Source: Lathyrus oleraceus (lineage: Eukaryota > Streptophyta > Magnoliopsida > Fabales > Fabaceae). From it: a DNA stretch of 64,000 nucleotides. The notes beneath the pieces are model-generated. The model was given only the letters and a program-made list of their open reading frames with translations, was not told the DNA's origin and searched no databases. Below are positions 21,875 through 32,546 of the stretch, piece by piece (within the stretch, counting starts at the first letter, position 1; the number at the start of each line of letters is the position of its first letter). The stretch is from contig NC_066579.1 of NCBI RefSeq assembly GCF_024323335.1, forward strand, positions 242,789,068 through 242,853,067, written 5' to 3'. The translations under genes and the position numbers were made by a program.

Positions 21875-24433
21875 GTAAAATATTTTTATGAATTAAAAAC
21901 AAAAACAGCAAAAAATAATGGAAATAAAAAAATGAAAGAGAAAATAAATGAATAAATAGTAATGATGAGCCAGATGGGTGGTGTCAACAGCAACGGTGCA
22001 GGGCCCGGTCCAGGAAACTAACGTGTGACATGAATAAAATGTAGCATTTTAAAAACTCATGTGAACATATCATTTGGTCATGCTGTTGTTTAAGTCACAT
22101 GAGACAAAAAACGAGGTGGACGGACCAGATCAAGGCCAGCGCGCGTGATCCAGCGGTTACGGAGCGTGCCACGTAAGCTCTCTTTCATGCATCCAATGGA
22201 AAACATTAACAGCCATGCAAATGAAAGAAAAACGCGACGTACACAGCCCATTTCTTCCATTTTCTAACCAACATAACTCATGCTACAAGGCTCCAAATGA
22301 GATGATGTAAAAAACAAAGTTTAAGTTTGAAACGAGTAGAACACAATGGTATCTTGTTTTATTAAAAATAGTGACTTGAACATAGAGAAAAGTGAACAGC
22401 AAGGGGGCTTCATGCACGCGGATTCAACAAAAAATTTAACAACACAAACTTAAGTTCAACAATAATGTCTCATGGTGAGGACTTTACAAGCATGCACAAC
22501 ATATCATTAACATGAAAAAAAACATGGAACAAGCATGGCATAATGGAAAAGTAAGCATGGTAAAGGCATGATAGTTATGAATAAGCATGACAATGGTATG
22601 AACAACATGATGAACAAACATGACAAGCATAGAAAAACAATAATGAACAAGTCAAAGAATGCTTACCTAGTGGTTGAAAGGTCCACTGCCCCTTTAAGAT
22701 GGAGGGATGGAAGGAAAATGAGATGCTTGTGCTTTGAGAACTTTGCCTTGCTTGCTCTTGCTCTGAACTTTTGCAGCCACTACCACTTCAGATTAGGGTT
22801 TTAGAAGCTTAAGTATGTAGGGTTAAAGTGTTTCAAATGGGCTTAGATGTATGGTTTAGTTTATGTGCATAATGAATAAAAAATGTGTATAAGTGAGGTG
22901 CATGAGTAAACTCTAATTGTAGCAAAACTTAAGTGAGTGAGACCAAAAGCAAATGTCCAAATGAGGAAATGCAAGGGCTGGCCTTTTTTTTGTGGTCTGA
23001 CTTGGTTGTTTGGCTGCAGCATAAAAATAGTCCAACAGGGTGACTTAAGGCTTTATAACTTGATGATTACATGTCCAAATGGCAAGGTAGTGCAAACAGT
23101 AGAAAGAGGGTATGGAGCTTAGCACTTTTCATGTTGAACACGAATTGAAATGATGAGTGGAAAGAGGTGAAAAATGGCCATAAAGTTCAGGTCTCATAGT
23201 TGTAGAATGGTTGGGCCAGTTTGGCCTAAATGCTGTCAAAAAATTCAGTCTATGATACCAACTTTAGATGAGTGTATCTTTCAAACCAATGATCCAAATG
23301 GGATGATTCCAAAAGAATGTGAAAGAGGACATATCAAGGTACAACTGTCATGAAGAAAGTATTTCAAAAGATGCCTTGAAGTGCAAGAAATCTGGCCCAT
23401 AAGTTTTGACAAATTTTGAAGATTTTGGAATTAGAAAATTTTCTAAGTGTCTTAAAATTATGTCTTACTTTGACCAAGCATAACTTTCTCAATTTTAATC
23501 CAAATGAAACAAACTTTATATCTCTATAAAGCTTGGAACAAGAGGAACAACTTTCATGTTGGAGAAATGTTCAAATGGAGCTTGCATCTTGATGGAATAT
23601 GGGCTTAAAGTGGGTCCAAAGATCATAAAAACTTGCCCTAAATGGAAAGTCAACTATTTCCAAATTTAGTAACTTTTCAAACTCCTTATTAAATGATGAA
23701 CCCATGATCCAACCTTGATTGAATTTCACATGTAGGCTCCCTTAGGCATGAATTTTGAGATTCCACTTTCAAAATGTCAGGGGATGACTTTTCTGGCCCT
23801 ACAGTTTACTTTTCCCAATCTGTTTGATTCCCGATTCCATTGATCAATTGAAGCACCTCTAGCTCAAATAAAGAGCTGATTTTTTGTATGTAGACCCTTA
23901 TGGACATATGGAGGGCCATGGAAATGAGTTTCACCCAAGGAATCAGAAATAAACCAATTTTATACCAAACCTTAGTTTTAGGGCAAAATGATCAAGAACT
24001 GATTGCACTGACTCCCAATGGATCTTTCTGAGATAATTGTGGATTTTCTTAGGCCAAGATGCCTCTCTAATCATGACATGAATGAGCCCCCTTTTCTTCC
24101 CACCAAACATTGCCTGTTGCAGATAGCCATGAAACCCTAATTTCTGATTAAATGCAGATGCACACTCTGAGAGCTCTGAATCTTCCACTGAAGAACTGTA
24201 GACCACCTTAAGATACTTGGACCACCTCGAGACTTGTATATTCGGAGAATGAAGTTCAATTCTCAGTCTTGCTTTGTGTGGGCTCCTTCTGTTAAGGAGT
24301 GAGCAATCAAATCCTGATTTCCAAGTCACTAATGCAGTATGCAATGAGTATGACCTAGTATGAGGCTAATGTAGTGTGAAACAAAATCCCATGCTTCCAG
24401 GAAAAAATGAAGGGTAAATTTTGGGGTATTACA
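21875..24433 (-). repeat. E-family LTR, partial copy 2
   Basis: Repeats 16635-19185 at a constant offset of about 5240 bp, ending in the same GGGGTATTACA. The left part of the LTR is missing because the copy starts at the switch point taaaatatttttatg. Sample divergence from copy 1 is about 4%. Non-coding. Confidence 0.85.
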
Positions 24434-24732
24434 GCTGCCCCTATTCAATCAACTGGAAACCTGAAAGGAAGACAGCAGCGGCTTTCACACTTTCGAGGTA
24501 TCAAGGGATTGAATACAATAAAAACCCGGAAATTTACACGGAAGTGAAGTGAAGTAACAATGCCTGTCAGAATCGACAAAGAGGTAATCTTGAAAAAGAA
24601 TTCGCCTGGTACGGTGAGAATCGGTCTGAACACCGAAAAAGGAATGTTAGCTTGAATACCAGAATAAATGGTAGCACAAAAATAGACATGGCCTGATTGC
24701 CGCTCATCAGTCTGAATACTGGAAATGACTTC
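24434..24732 (-). repeat. E-family 3' UTR copy 2, left part
   Basis: Polypurine tract (minus strand) and the first 300 bp of the 3' UTR, as at 19186-19484. It is cut at 24732 by element F and continues at 35472. The last five bases, ACTTC (24728-24732), are the F target duplication. Confidence 0.88.
24728..24732. other. Target site duplication of F, left
   Basis: ACTTC directly before the TG of the left LTR. Its partner is at 35467-35471. The same target occurs once, uninterrupted, in the homologous UTR copy at 19480-19484. Confidence 0.92.
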
Positions 24733-26755
24733 TGTCATACGGTGAACTGACTTGGGGTGTTTTGCTTTTTATCGCAATGTCGCGGATAGCAAGAGTCGCC
24801 ACCGACTTTTCTTTTATCCAATAAGGAAAGGTGGAAAAGAACAGGAAAGACCTCAATAGATTTGGGTTCGGGAGGTACATTATACAAAGGGAAGGTATTA
24901 GCACCCTTTGTATCCATGGTTATCCATGGGCTCTTAATTGCTGGATCACTTATATTTTTGTCTGAAAAGTGTTGGTGAATTGTTTAGAAAATGTTTTGAA
25001 AAGAGAGTTTAACTTTGTAATGATTCTCGTATGAATGTATACAAAGTGGTTATCTCGTTTAGTTTTGAAAGTTGTTTAGAAAAATATAACTCGGTAATGA
25101 TTCTAGTATGAATGTATACCAAGTGGTGATTTTCCAAAAGAGGTTTTGAAAGGTGTGAGTGTTGAAAATGTTTTAGGTTATGATCCAGTAATTGAGAGTT
25201 ATACCTTCCTGAGGTCGTTATGGGCATTTCCTATCCTTATGAGGGTAAAACTGTCCTTACTATTGAGAAGTAAGTAATTTTACCCTTTGGATGTAAAAGG
25301 GTCATCGTAGGGTCATCGATAGGTCATTGAAGGCAACAGTTGGAAGGATACCTTAGCATTCGAAGGGACGATCATCATTTAACTGCAGGCTACACCGAAG
25401 GGTCATCGAGGGACGAAATCATATATTCGAAGGCAACATCCGAGGGACTATGATGATTTAACCGAAGGGTCTTTGCTAAGGATATCCCCATGCTCGCGGG
25501 ACATGACCGTAATATCGAAATCGTGGGGTAATAAAGAGAGGTCCGATATTATTTATTTAAAGTCCGGATTTTAACAATTAATTAAATAGCCGTAATCAGT
25601 CAGGTAATTAGGTCCACAGGAAACCAATGAAATCAATACATTAAAAATCAAGCTTGGTGATTCAAGATGAATCTCCATATTAAACTTAGATCATCCAAAT
25701 GCCACCTCCTCAAGAATGTCCACACCTCAAGCGGCATGCCTAGCCGGTTATTTCTTTGGAAGTATGCTAGCCTTTACATCATGCAACGCACGGATTAGAG
25801 CATTGAGGCAAAATGCAATTGGAAATTGCCCCATAAAATAAATATAACAATCAGAAATTTAAGCCAAATAATGCAGAATCATGATTAGCTGAACATAAAA
25901 TGGACAACAAAGAGACAAAACAGCCACTGTCCCGTTCGCCTCTGCTTCGCCTAGCGAAGGCTCGCTGCAGGCTCGCCTAGCGATGAGCTAGCGAGCGGCC
26001 ACGGGTTTGGAATTTGACAGCAGCATGACTTCCGAAAACCTGCACTCTTATGGCATTTGATCACAGGCATAGCATAGGCAATTATACAGGATGTTCATAC
26101 TTAGATTCACATACGAAATCGAATTACATATCAAAGCTTTAATCAGGATGCATCATGTATGTAAAGAATATCAATTGTAAACGTAAAACAACGATGATAC
26201 GCAAACCTGTGTGCAATTGCGATATTGAAAGGGACTGGTTGCTTGGAAGCCGGATTGAGTTGAGCGGCGGTAGCTTCGGAGCGGAGAAGCGGCCTTCAGG
26301 GTTTCTGCACTCGGAACTTTCTAAAATAGCCTCCAGGGTTTCTGTGCCAGGGTTTTCGTCCCTCTTCCTCCGTTTTTCGTCCGTCTGTCTGTGTCTTTTT
26401 CGTGGCAGAGGAGCATGTATTTATAGTAGTGGCAGTGGTGACCTAATGGGCTTAAAATGAGGTCCAAAAATTCAAATTCTCGCAAGCTTCGCTAGGCGAA
26501 GGAATTGCTCGCCTAGCGAGCAAGCTAGGTCTGGGCTTTTTGCTGGATCCGATGCTTCGCTGGGCGAGTGGCATGATGAGATGTTCGCTAGGCGAAGGAA
26601 TTGCTCGCCTAGCGAGCAAGCTATTTTGGGCCACTTTGGATTAGGCCTGTTGTGAGCTGGGCTTTTGTCCATTTAATATCAGTGCCTTGCAGATCAAGTC
26701 AGAGGGTCTTGGAAAATGCTTTGTAATATCAACGGGCAAATTTTGGGGTATGACA
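24733..26755 (-). repeat. 3' LTR of F (2023 bp)
   Basis: On the plus strand it starts TGTCATACGGTGAAC and ends GGGGTATGACA. It contains a minus-strand TATA box (26418-26425) and clusters of a CpG-rich near-palindrome (cgctaggcgaag/ctcgcctagcgag) near 25940-25995 and 26487-26630. An Ogre-type landmark (gggaaggtattagcaccc) lies at 24890-24907. ORFs inside are not genes. Confidence 0.93.
26418..26425 (-). promoter_or_regulatory. TATA box in the F 3' LTR
   Basis: Reads TATAAATA on the minus strand (ctataaatacatgctcc), the sense direction of F. Being in the 3' LTR, it could drive readout transcription toward lower coordinates into the E repeats. Confidence 0.6.
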
Positions 26756-26768
26756 GCTGCCCCTGTTC
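26756..26768 (-). promoter_or_regulatory. Polypurine tract of F
   Basis: The minus strand reads gaacaggggcagc directly before the 3' LTR. A G-rich purine run abutting TG is the usual primer for plus-strand DNA. The E family uses a very similar tract (gaataggggcagc). Confidence 0.8.
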
Positions 26769-27237
26769 AATATTCTTGCACCGAGAGAGTAGAATGGTAT
26801 GTGCCGTTCGTGGTCTGGAGGTGAAAGATTATTGAACACTATAATGCCCCGAAAATTTGCGCTTGTCCATTAGGAGCTAGTCTTGATGGAGATGGGCTTA
26901 GAGGGGCCATCCAGGAAACCTGATGAGGAGATTTCCAGATTGTGTCGTACGCTAGACGATATCTGGAGACATGGGTGTCACACCGGGTCGTACATCAGAC
27001 CGTATAGTGAATCATCCATCATGCTGTTGACTTCGCTGGGGAGTCAGAGTATGTTATACACTGCTGGGGATAAGGGATTAGAATGGATCGTATATTAGAC
27101 CGTGTCTGAATACCAGAGTGAGTTATTCATTAGGCGGATGACTTTGCTGGGGATGAAAGATCAGAATGGATCGTACGCTAGATCGTATCTGAGTCGCAGA
27201 ATGAGCCGTACGTTAGGCTGAATCTGCTGAAAAGGGA
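26769..27237 (-). other. F 3' UTR, proximal part
   Basis: Non-coding stretch between the polypurine tract and the tandem arrays. It has scattered short repeats related to the array (for example gaatggatcgta and ccgtacgttaggctgaatctgc). No ORF with recognisable similarity. Confidence 0.7.
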
Positions 27238-28203
27238 GTAGTCGTATACAAGACTACCATTCAGAAATGTACCTGTCCGAAGGTAGCATCTGAGGGGATG
27301 AAGGTCCAACTTGGCCGTACATTAAACTTTATCTGAGCAGAATGAGCCGTCCATTAGGCTGAATCTGCTGAAAAGGGAGTAGTCGTACACTAGACTACCA
27401 TTCAGAAATGTACCTGTCCGAAGGTAGCATCTGAGTAAGGGAATAGTCGTATACCAGACTACCATTCAGGAATGTACCTGTCCGAAGGTAGCACCTGAGC
27501 CAGGGAGTAGCCGTATACCAGACTACCATTCAGGAATGTACCTGTCCGAAGGTAGCACCTGAGCAAGGGAATAGTCGTATACCAGACTACCATTCAGGAA
27601 TGTACCTGTCCGAAGGTAGCACCTGAGCAAGGGAATAGTCGTATACCAGACTACCATTCAGGAATGTACCTGTCCGAAGGTAGCACCTGAGCCAGGGAGT
27701 AGCCGTATACCAGACTACCATTCAGGAATGTACCTGTCCGAAGGTAGCACCTGAGCAAGGGAGTAGCCGTATACCAGACTACCATTCAGGAATGTACCTG
27801 TCCGAAGGTAGCACCTGAGCCAGGGAGTAGCCGTATACCAGACTACCATTCAGGAATGTACCTGTCCGAAGGTAGCACCTGAGCAAGGGAGTAGCCGTAT
27901 ACCAGACCACCATTCAGGAATGTACCTGTCCGAAGGTAGCACCTGAGCAAGGGAGTAGCCGTATACCAGACTACCATTCAGGAATGTACCTATCCGAAGG
28001 TAGCACCTGAGCAAGGGAGTAGCCGTATACCAGACTACCATTCAGGAATGTACCTGTCCGAAGGTAGCACCTGAGCAAGGGAATAGTCGTATACCAGACT
28101 ACCATTCAGGAATGTACCTGTCCGAAGGTAGCACCTGAGCCAGGGAGTAGCCGTATACCAGACTACCATTCAGAAATGTACCTGTCCGAAGGTAGCATCT
28201 GAG
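27238..28203. repeat. 64-bp tandem array in the F 3' UTR
   Basis: One isolated unit at 27238-27301, then about 13 units from 27379 at an exact 64-bp period. The core is accattcaggaatgtacctg followed by tccgaaggtagcacctgagc. Units fall into two types (atagtcgtatacc and gtagccgtatacc; gagcaaggg and gagccaggg), and neighbouring units with the same variants suggest amplification in blocks. Tandem arrays between pol and 3' LTR are a known habit of Ogre-type elements. Translations through it are repetitive and not proteins. Confidence 0.92.
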
Positions 28204-28560
28204 GATTTGACGGTCTAACTTGGTCGTACATTAGACTGTCACTGAGCAGAATCTGGTCTAACTTGGTCGTACATTAGACTATATCTGGGCAGAATCCGAG
28301 GACTTGACGGTCTAACTTGGTCGCACATTAGACTGTCACTGAGCAGAATCTGGTCTAACTTGGTCGTACCTTAGACTATATCTGGGCAGAATCCGAGGAC
28401 TTGACGGTCTAACTTGGTCGCACATTAGACTGTCTTTACAGAATCTGACTTGAAGGTCTAACTTGGTCGTACATTAGACTGTCTTTGAGTGGTATTTGAA
28501 AATTTGAAGGTCTAACTTGGTCGTACATTAGACTGTATTTGAGTAGTTGAAGGTCAAAAT
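28204..28560. repeat. Second tandem array in the F 3' UTR (43-54 bp units)
   Basis: About eight units containing ggtctaacttggtcgtacat and tagactgt or tagactatat. They alternate in length, giving a higher-order repeat of roughly 97 bp at the start. It merges into degenerate copies up to about 28640. Confidence 0.85.
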
Positions 28561-28859
28561 GGATCGTACGCTAGATCGTATCTGAGTGGAAGGAGTCATT
28601 TGTTGAGCTGAATCAGAATGAACCGTACGTTAGACTATATCTGATAGTATTTGTATATGCTGTATTTGCAATAAATGTCTGGGATGGGCTTATAGATGCC
28701 ATCGTTAGGAGGATGTCAGAATGAATGTTGTCATGGAGTGTATCTGAAAGATGTAGTTGAATCCTGAATGTAATTGATAAGGATGTCCGTCTGAATGGAC
28801 CTTTGTTTTGACTATGTCAGGAGGATAATTGACCTGAAAAATAAGGTTAGCTTCATGCC

Positions 28860-29060
28860 ATGTCATGATGCATGAGATGCAAATGTTGTATGCATGCGTA
28901 TGCTGTGAAATGATGTAATGAGTGAATTATGCGTCTGAAATAAATGCGAACATTGTATGCATGTATATGTTATGAAATGATGTAATGTATATGATGCGGA
29001 ATGAACATTGTATGTAGGTATGTGATGTGAAGTGATGTAATGAATGCACTATGTGTCTGA
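28860..29060. repeat. Short tandem repeats (~65 bp, three copies)
   Basis: Three imperfect copies built on gaacattgtatgcatgtatatg, gaaatgatgtaatg and a gcgtctgaaa-type end. Part of the F 3' UTR. Confidence 0.75.
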
Positions 29061-29911
29061 AACGTTCTTCCAGGGGACTCTACTGGGGAAATAAAACTCA
29101 GTCTTCTGGTCGGAGATATTTGTATTGATGATCCTTTCTTAGCTGAGGGATTTGATTTCTGTCTGATGGTAGAAACATTCGACAGAGCCTGGCTGGGGAT
29201 AGAAGAGATGACCAATTCGTCTAGTGATGCCCATTTCTTCTGGGGAATAACTGGCTTAGCTGGGGAATCGAATTAGCAACAGATTCATTGGGAAGCATGA
29301 TTAGACCTTCTCCTCGATCCTGAAGTCGTGTAGTAATTGCTATTACTATTCTAGGCATGTATTTTTGGTAAACATTGATCATATTCAAATGCATATATCA
29401 ATTCAAGTTAAATCAATGGATGTTTACGCAAACAAAACAGAGAAAGTAAAATAACAACATTTTTTCCGAAATGAAATGGCATTGATTTTGAAAGAGGGCC
29501 TATACATAGGCAATTTGAGTACAAGGAGACAGAAATCCTAGTAAGAGGAAATTGTCAGGCAAACAAAGAGAAAGCTATGCAGAAAAAGTCCTATCGATTC
29601 TAATTCCACCACTGTCATTATGTCTTCAAGCATCTCATCTCCTGCTGTCGGATAGAAGCGATGGGCTTGTTCAGTCCCTTGAACTTGGTTGGAGCAGACA
29701 GAGAACGGGGCATAGTCATACGCTTTATTCCCTAATTTTTGCCTGGACCGCCTTTTCAGGTTTTCAGTCCACCAGGATACCCCTTTTTGCCCAAGCCGCC
29801 TTTTCAGGTTTTCGACTTGCCGGGTGTACATTAGTATATGTTTATCCCTAATTTTTGCCCGAACCCTTTTGGTTCGCCGGGATGCCCTTACTTTTGCCTA
29901 GATCCGTCGAC
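29061..29911 (-). other. F 3' UTR, distal part
   Basis: Non-coding stretch between the arrays and the end of the integrase remnant. It contains repeated tggggaa motifs and, near 29740-29890, repeated cgccttttcaggttttc blocks that also occur after the integrase in element M (50165-50240). I see no gene. Confidence 0.7.
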
Positions 29912-30397
29912 CTAGCGGGTCTCTTTTATGCGTAGTATTTTTTTAACTATGTCAGCGTTCACAGGATGCGGGAACTCTTTGCCATCCGTTGTAGCAAGCA
30001 TCATGGCTCCACCAGAGAATACCTTCTTAACTACAAATGGCCCTTCGTATGTGAGAATCCATTTGCCCCTGGGATCACCTTGTGGTAGAATGATACGCTT
30101 GATCACCAAGTCGCCAATTTGATATACCTGTCTCTTGACCTTTTTGTTAAATGTCTGGGTCATGCGCTTCTGATATATCTGTCCATGACAAACAGCCGCA
30201 AGTCTCTTCTCATCGATCAAGTTTATCTGGTCGAGTCGAGTCTGAATCCATTCATCCTCATCTAAGCCTGCATCTTTCATAATTCTTAGAGAGGGAATCC
30301 GAACTTCCACTGGTAAAACGGCTTCCATTCCATAGACTAAAGAGAACGGAGTTGCCCCCTGTCGAAGTACGCAACCATGAAGAGCAAGAGGTAACAT
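29912..30397 (-). pseudogene. Integrase C-terminal remnant of F (open, 161 codons)
   Basis: An open frame matching the integrase end of M. It includes F-S-L-V-Y-G-M-E-A-V-L-P-V-E, then E-K-R-L-A-A-V-C-H-G-Q, a basic stretch, and G-K-W-I-L-T-Y-E-G-P-F-V-V-K-K-V-F-S-G-G, the GPY/F-type module. It lacks a catalytic core. The first part begins after a frameshift, so it is a C-terminal fragment and not a working protein. Whether it is expressed is unknown. Confidence 0.82.
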
Positions 30398-31215
30398 CTC
30401 ATGCCAGTCTTTGTACGTTATGTCATTTTTTGTATGATCTTCTTGATATTCTTATTAGCAGTCTCCACGGCGCCGTTCGTCTTTGGCCGGTACGGAGAAG
30501 AGTCATGGTGCTTTATTTTGAACTGCGTGTAGAGCTCAGTTTAGTACCATTATCAGTGATAACTCTCTCAGGAGACAGCAGGTTTCTCAAGTATATTTGA
30601 TGTAATCCATCTTAGAAATCAATAAAGTGGTATGATTCAACATATACTGTCTTAGTCGGCGAGCAGCCTAGGCCAAAGCGTAGCAAGCTTTCTCGAGCTG
30701 TGAGTATCTTGTTTCACAGTCGGTACCTTTTGCTAAGGCAGTATATGGCATGCTCTTTTCGACCAGACTCGCCATGTTGCCCCAGCACACCCTATTGAAT
30801 TTTCTAACACGGTCAGATACCTAGCTAGAGGTCTTCCTTCCACTGGTAGCATCAGGATGGGAGATTCTTGGAGATACTTCTTGATTTTGTCGTTCATCAT
30901 TCCATACCATCTCTTGATTTTTCTTTTTTGGTAATTTGAAGATGGGTTTGCAGGTAGCAGTCAAATGTGGGATGAATCGGGCAATGTAATCCGAGTGCCC
31001 CAAGAAACCTCTGACTTCTTTCTTGTCTATTTCAGTACCCATTGCAATTTCAATTGATTCCTCCTGCGGCTGTATGGTCTTTTCTTCTTGTAGTAACAGT
31101 CTGACAAGTTCACCAGGGACTTCACAATCTTCCTCGCTTCCATCCTCGGCTTGGTAGATCGGATTTTCAAAGTCATAATGAACAGTAGCAGAACTATTAT
31201 CAACAGGATCCAGAG
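30398..31215 (-). pseudogene. Deleted pol remnant of F (pre-RT, RT/RNase H edge, integrase pieces)
   Basis: In order on the minus strand: the acidic region before RT (S-E-E-D-C-E-V-P-G-E-L), ending in E-I-D-K-K-E-V; then directly R-G-F-L-G-H-S-D-Y-I-A-R-F-I-P-H-L-T-A-T-C, which belongs after the RT active site. The whole RT core is missing. RNase H pieces follow with frameshifts, then the text jumps to the second aspartate region of integrase (V-I-T-D-N-G-T) and the catalytic-glutamate region (Y-R-P-K-T-N-G-A-V-E). The RT join lies in a short repeated aagaagt-type sequence, which suggests deletion at microhomology. Confidence 0.82.
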
Positions 31216-31436
31216 TGGATATGGATCGGAAAACTGTTACGTGCGTGTGTGCAAGAAAACATAGCTTGTTTTGAAAAAAATGACAGGAAAGATAAAGAGC
31301 GCAATATTTGAATGCAAAAAGTCCATTGATTTATTGAATATGAATATGCTTATGAAATGACAAAACCCTTGAAAAATTAGCTATTATGCCCCGGGTATAG
31401 ACACAATGCTTTGAAACACAAAAATAGCAATAACAA
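31216..31436 (-). other. Likely remnant of the Ogre-type intron in F
   Basis: It follows the gag ORF stop directly. The minus strand reads ..ga|gtaattgtt, the same donor form as in the M intron. The stretch is T-rich and AT-rich, and possible acceptors (cgtaacag, aacaag) lie near 31230-31275. Downstream the pre-RT frame is open. I could not fix an acceptor that keeps the frame, so the intron end and its use are uncertain. Confidence 0.5.
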
Positions 31437-32546
31437 TTACTCCTGACTAAAGGAAATCGGGATAGTGTCTTCAGCCTTCCAATTATTGGGTCCGTCACCA
31501 ATTGTTGGGAAAATCCAGCTATCCAAGTCATAATCGTTATCAGTATCTTCCACAGTATTGACAGTCTCGTCATGATTAGGCAGAGGGGCAGTGATGCCAT
31601 TAGGAGTCTCCGGAGGATCAAAGATAGTCGCGTGTATCTTCCCACTTCGAATGCCACTTTCAACATGTTCACCTGTTAATATAAGTTCAGTGAAACCCAA
31701 TGAGGAACTCCTCAATAGATGGCTGTAGAATGGGCCAGTCAGTGTGCTCATGAACATGTCCACTAATTCTCGATCAGTCATAGGGGGTTTGACTCTGCCA
31801 GCCAAATCTCTCCACTTTTGAGCATATTCTTTGAAACTTTCTTTAGATCCCATAGTCATATTCTGCAACTGTAGCCGAGTAGGCGCTAGTTCAGAATTAT
31901 ACTGGTACTGTTTATAGAAAGCAGTTGCTAAATCAGTCCATGTGTGGATGTCAGAGCTCTCGAGCTGATAATACCACTCCAATTGTGTGCCAGACAGACT
32001 CTCTTGGAAGAAATGGATCCAGAGCTTCTTATTAGTGGTATACGGCTGAATCTTTCTCACGTAAGCTCTCAAATGCATCCGAGGACAAGATGCCCCATCA
32101 TACTGAGTGAAAGCGGGGACCTTGAATTTGCGAGGAATGATCACATTGGAGACTAGACCCAAACTTTCAAAATCCAGACCGGGCGCCTTCTGACCTTCCA
32201 TAGCTAGCATGCGTTCTTCCAGCAACTTGTACTTGCCATCTTTTGGAGAGTACTGTTCATTCTCGTAATCTTCATCGTCATCCTCAGGGTTGAAAGGATC
32301 AGCATTCTCATTTTCTGAATCTGTCTCTGTTTCCTCTTCTTGATCCTTCGGAATTCTGATTTTGATTCCCGCAGCCTGTCCTTTAAGCCTTCTTCCCGGG
32401 TTAATGTAACTCACAGCTTTCTTGTCTTTCTTTTTCTCGAGCAAGAGAGCTTTCAGTTCCTCCTGCCCCCTGGATAAGTTCAAGATCATCTCCTGGAGTT
32501 GAGCATTCTGAGCATGGAGATCCTTGACAGTTTGTTCGAGGTCCAT
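31437..32546 (-). CDS. Gag-like protein of element F (369 aa, intact)
   Basis: The only long undamaged retroelement frame in the window. Residues 1-40 are heptad-like and probably form a coiled coil. Residues 66-105 are very acidic. Residues about 138-285 match the retrotransposon Gag domain (F-K-V-P-A-F-T-Q-Y-D-G, W-I-H-F-F-Q-E-S-L-S-G, F-K-E-Y-A-Q-K-W-R-D-L-A). The last ~45 residues (D-G-P-N-N-W-K-A-E-D) resemble the end of the Ogre protease ORF, so the frame looks like gag fused to the tail of pro by deletion. No zinc knuckle and no protease D-T-G motif are present. Gag assembles the particle. It could package F RNA or interfere with a full-length relative. Confidence 0.85.
   Translation of the reverse strand: MDLEQTVKDLHAQNAQLQEMILNLSRGQEELKALLLEKKKDKKAVSYINPGRRLKGQAAGIKIRIPKDQEEETETDSENENADPFNPEDDDEDYENEQYSPKDGKYKLLEERMLAMEGQKAPGLDFESLGLVSNVIIPRKFKVPAFTQYDGASCPRMHLRAYVRKIQPYTTNKKLWIHFFQESLSGTQLEWYYQLESSDIHTWTDLATAFYKQYQYNSELAPTRLQLQNMTMGSKESFKEYAQKWRDLAGRVKPPMTDRELVDMFMSTLTGPFYSHLLRSSSLGFTELILTGEHVESGIRSGKIHATIFDPPETPNGITAPLPNHDETVNTVEDTDNDYDLDSWIFPTIGDGPNNWKAEDTIPISFSQE

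Noticed and set aside
26155..26460. A 101-codon ORF present identically in both F LTRs (also 34866-35171)
   Set aside because: It spans the LTR promoter region on the antisense strand and has no recognisable domain. Identity follows from LTR duplication, not selection.
26452..26672. Short ORFs rich in A-R-R-A-I-P-S-P-S-E and duplicated at 35163-35383
   Set aside because: They translate the CpG-rich near-palindromes of the F LTR. The same peptides appear only because the LTR is present twice.
27379..28203. Regularly spaced repeats that look like a CRISPR array
   Set aside because: The units are head-to-tail with no unique spacers. They lie in the 3' UTR of a plant retroelement, and CRISPR is not expected in plants.
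29538..29851. Overlapping ORFs on both strands after the F integrase
   Set aside because: They lie in the 3' UTR and cross cgccttttcagg repeats shared with M. No domain is recognisable.
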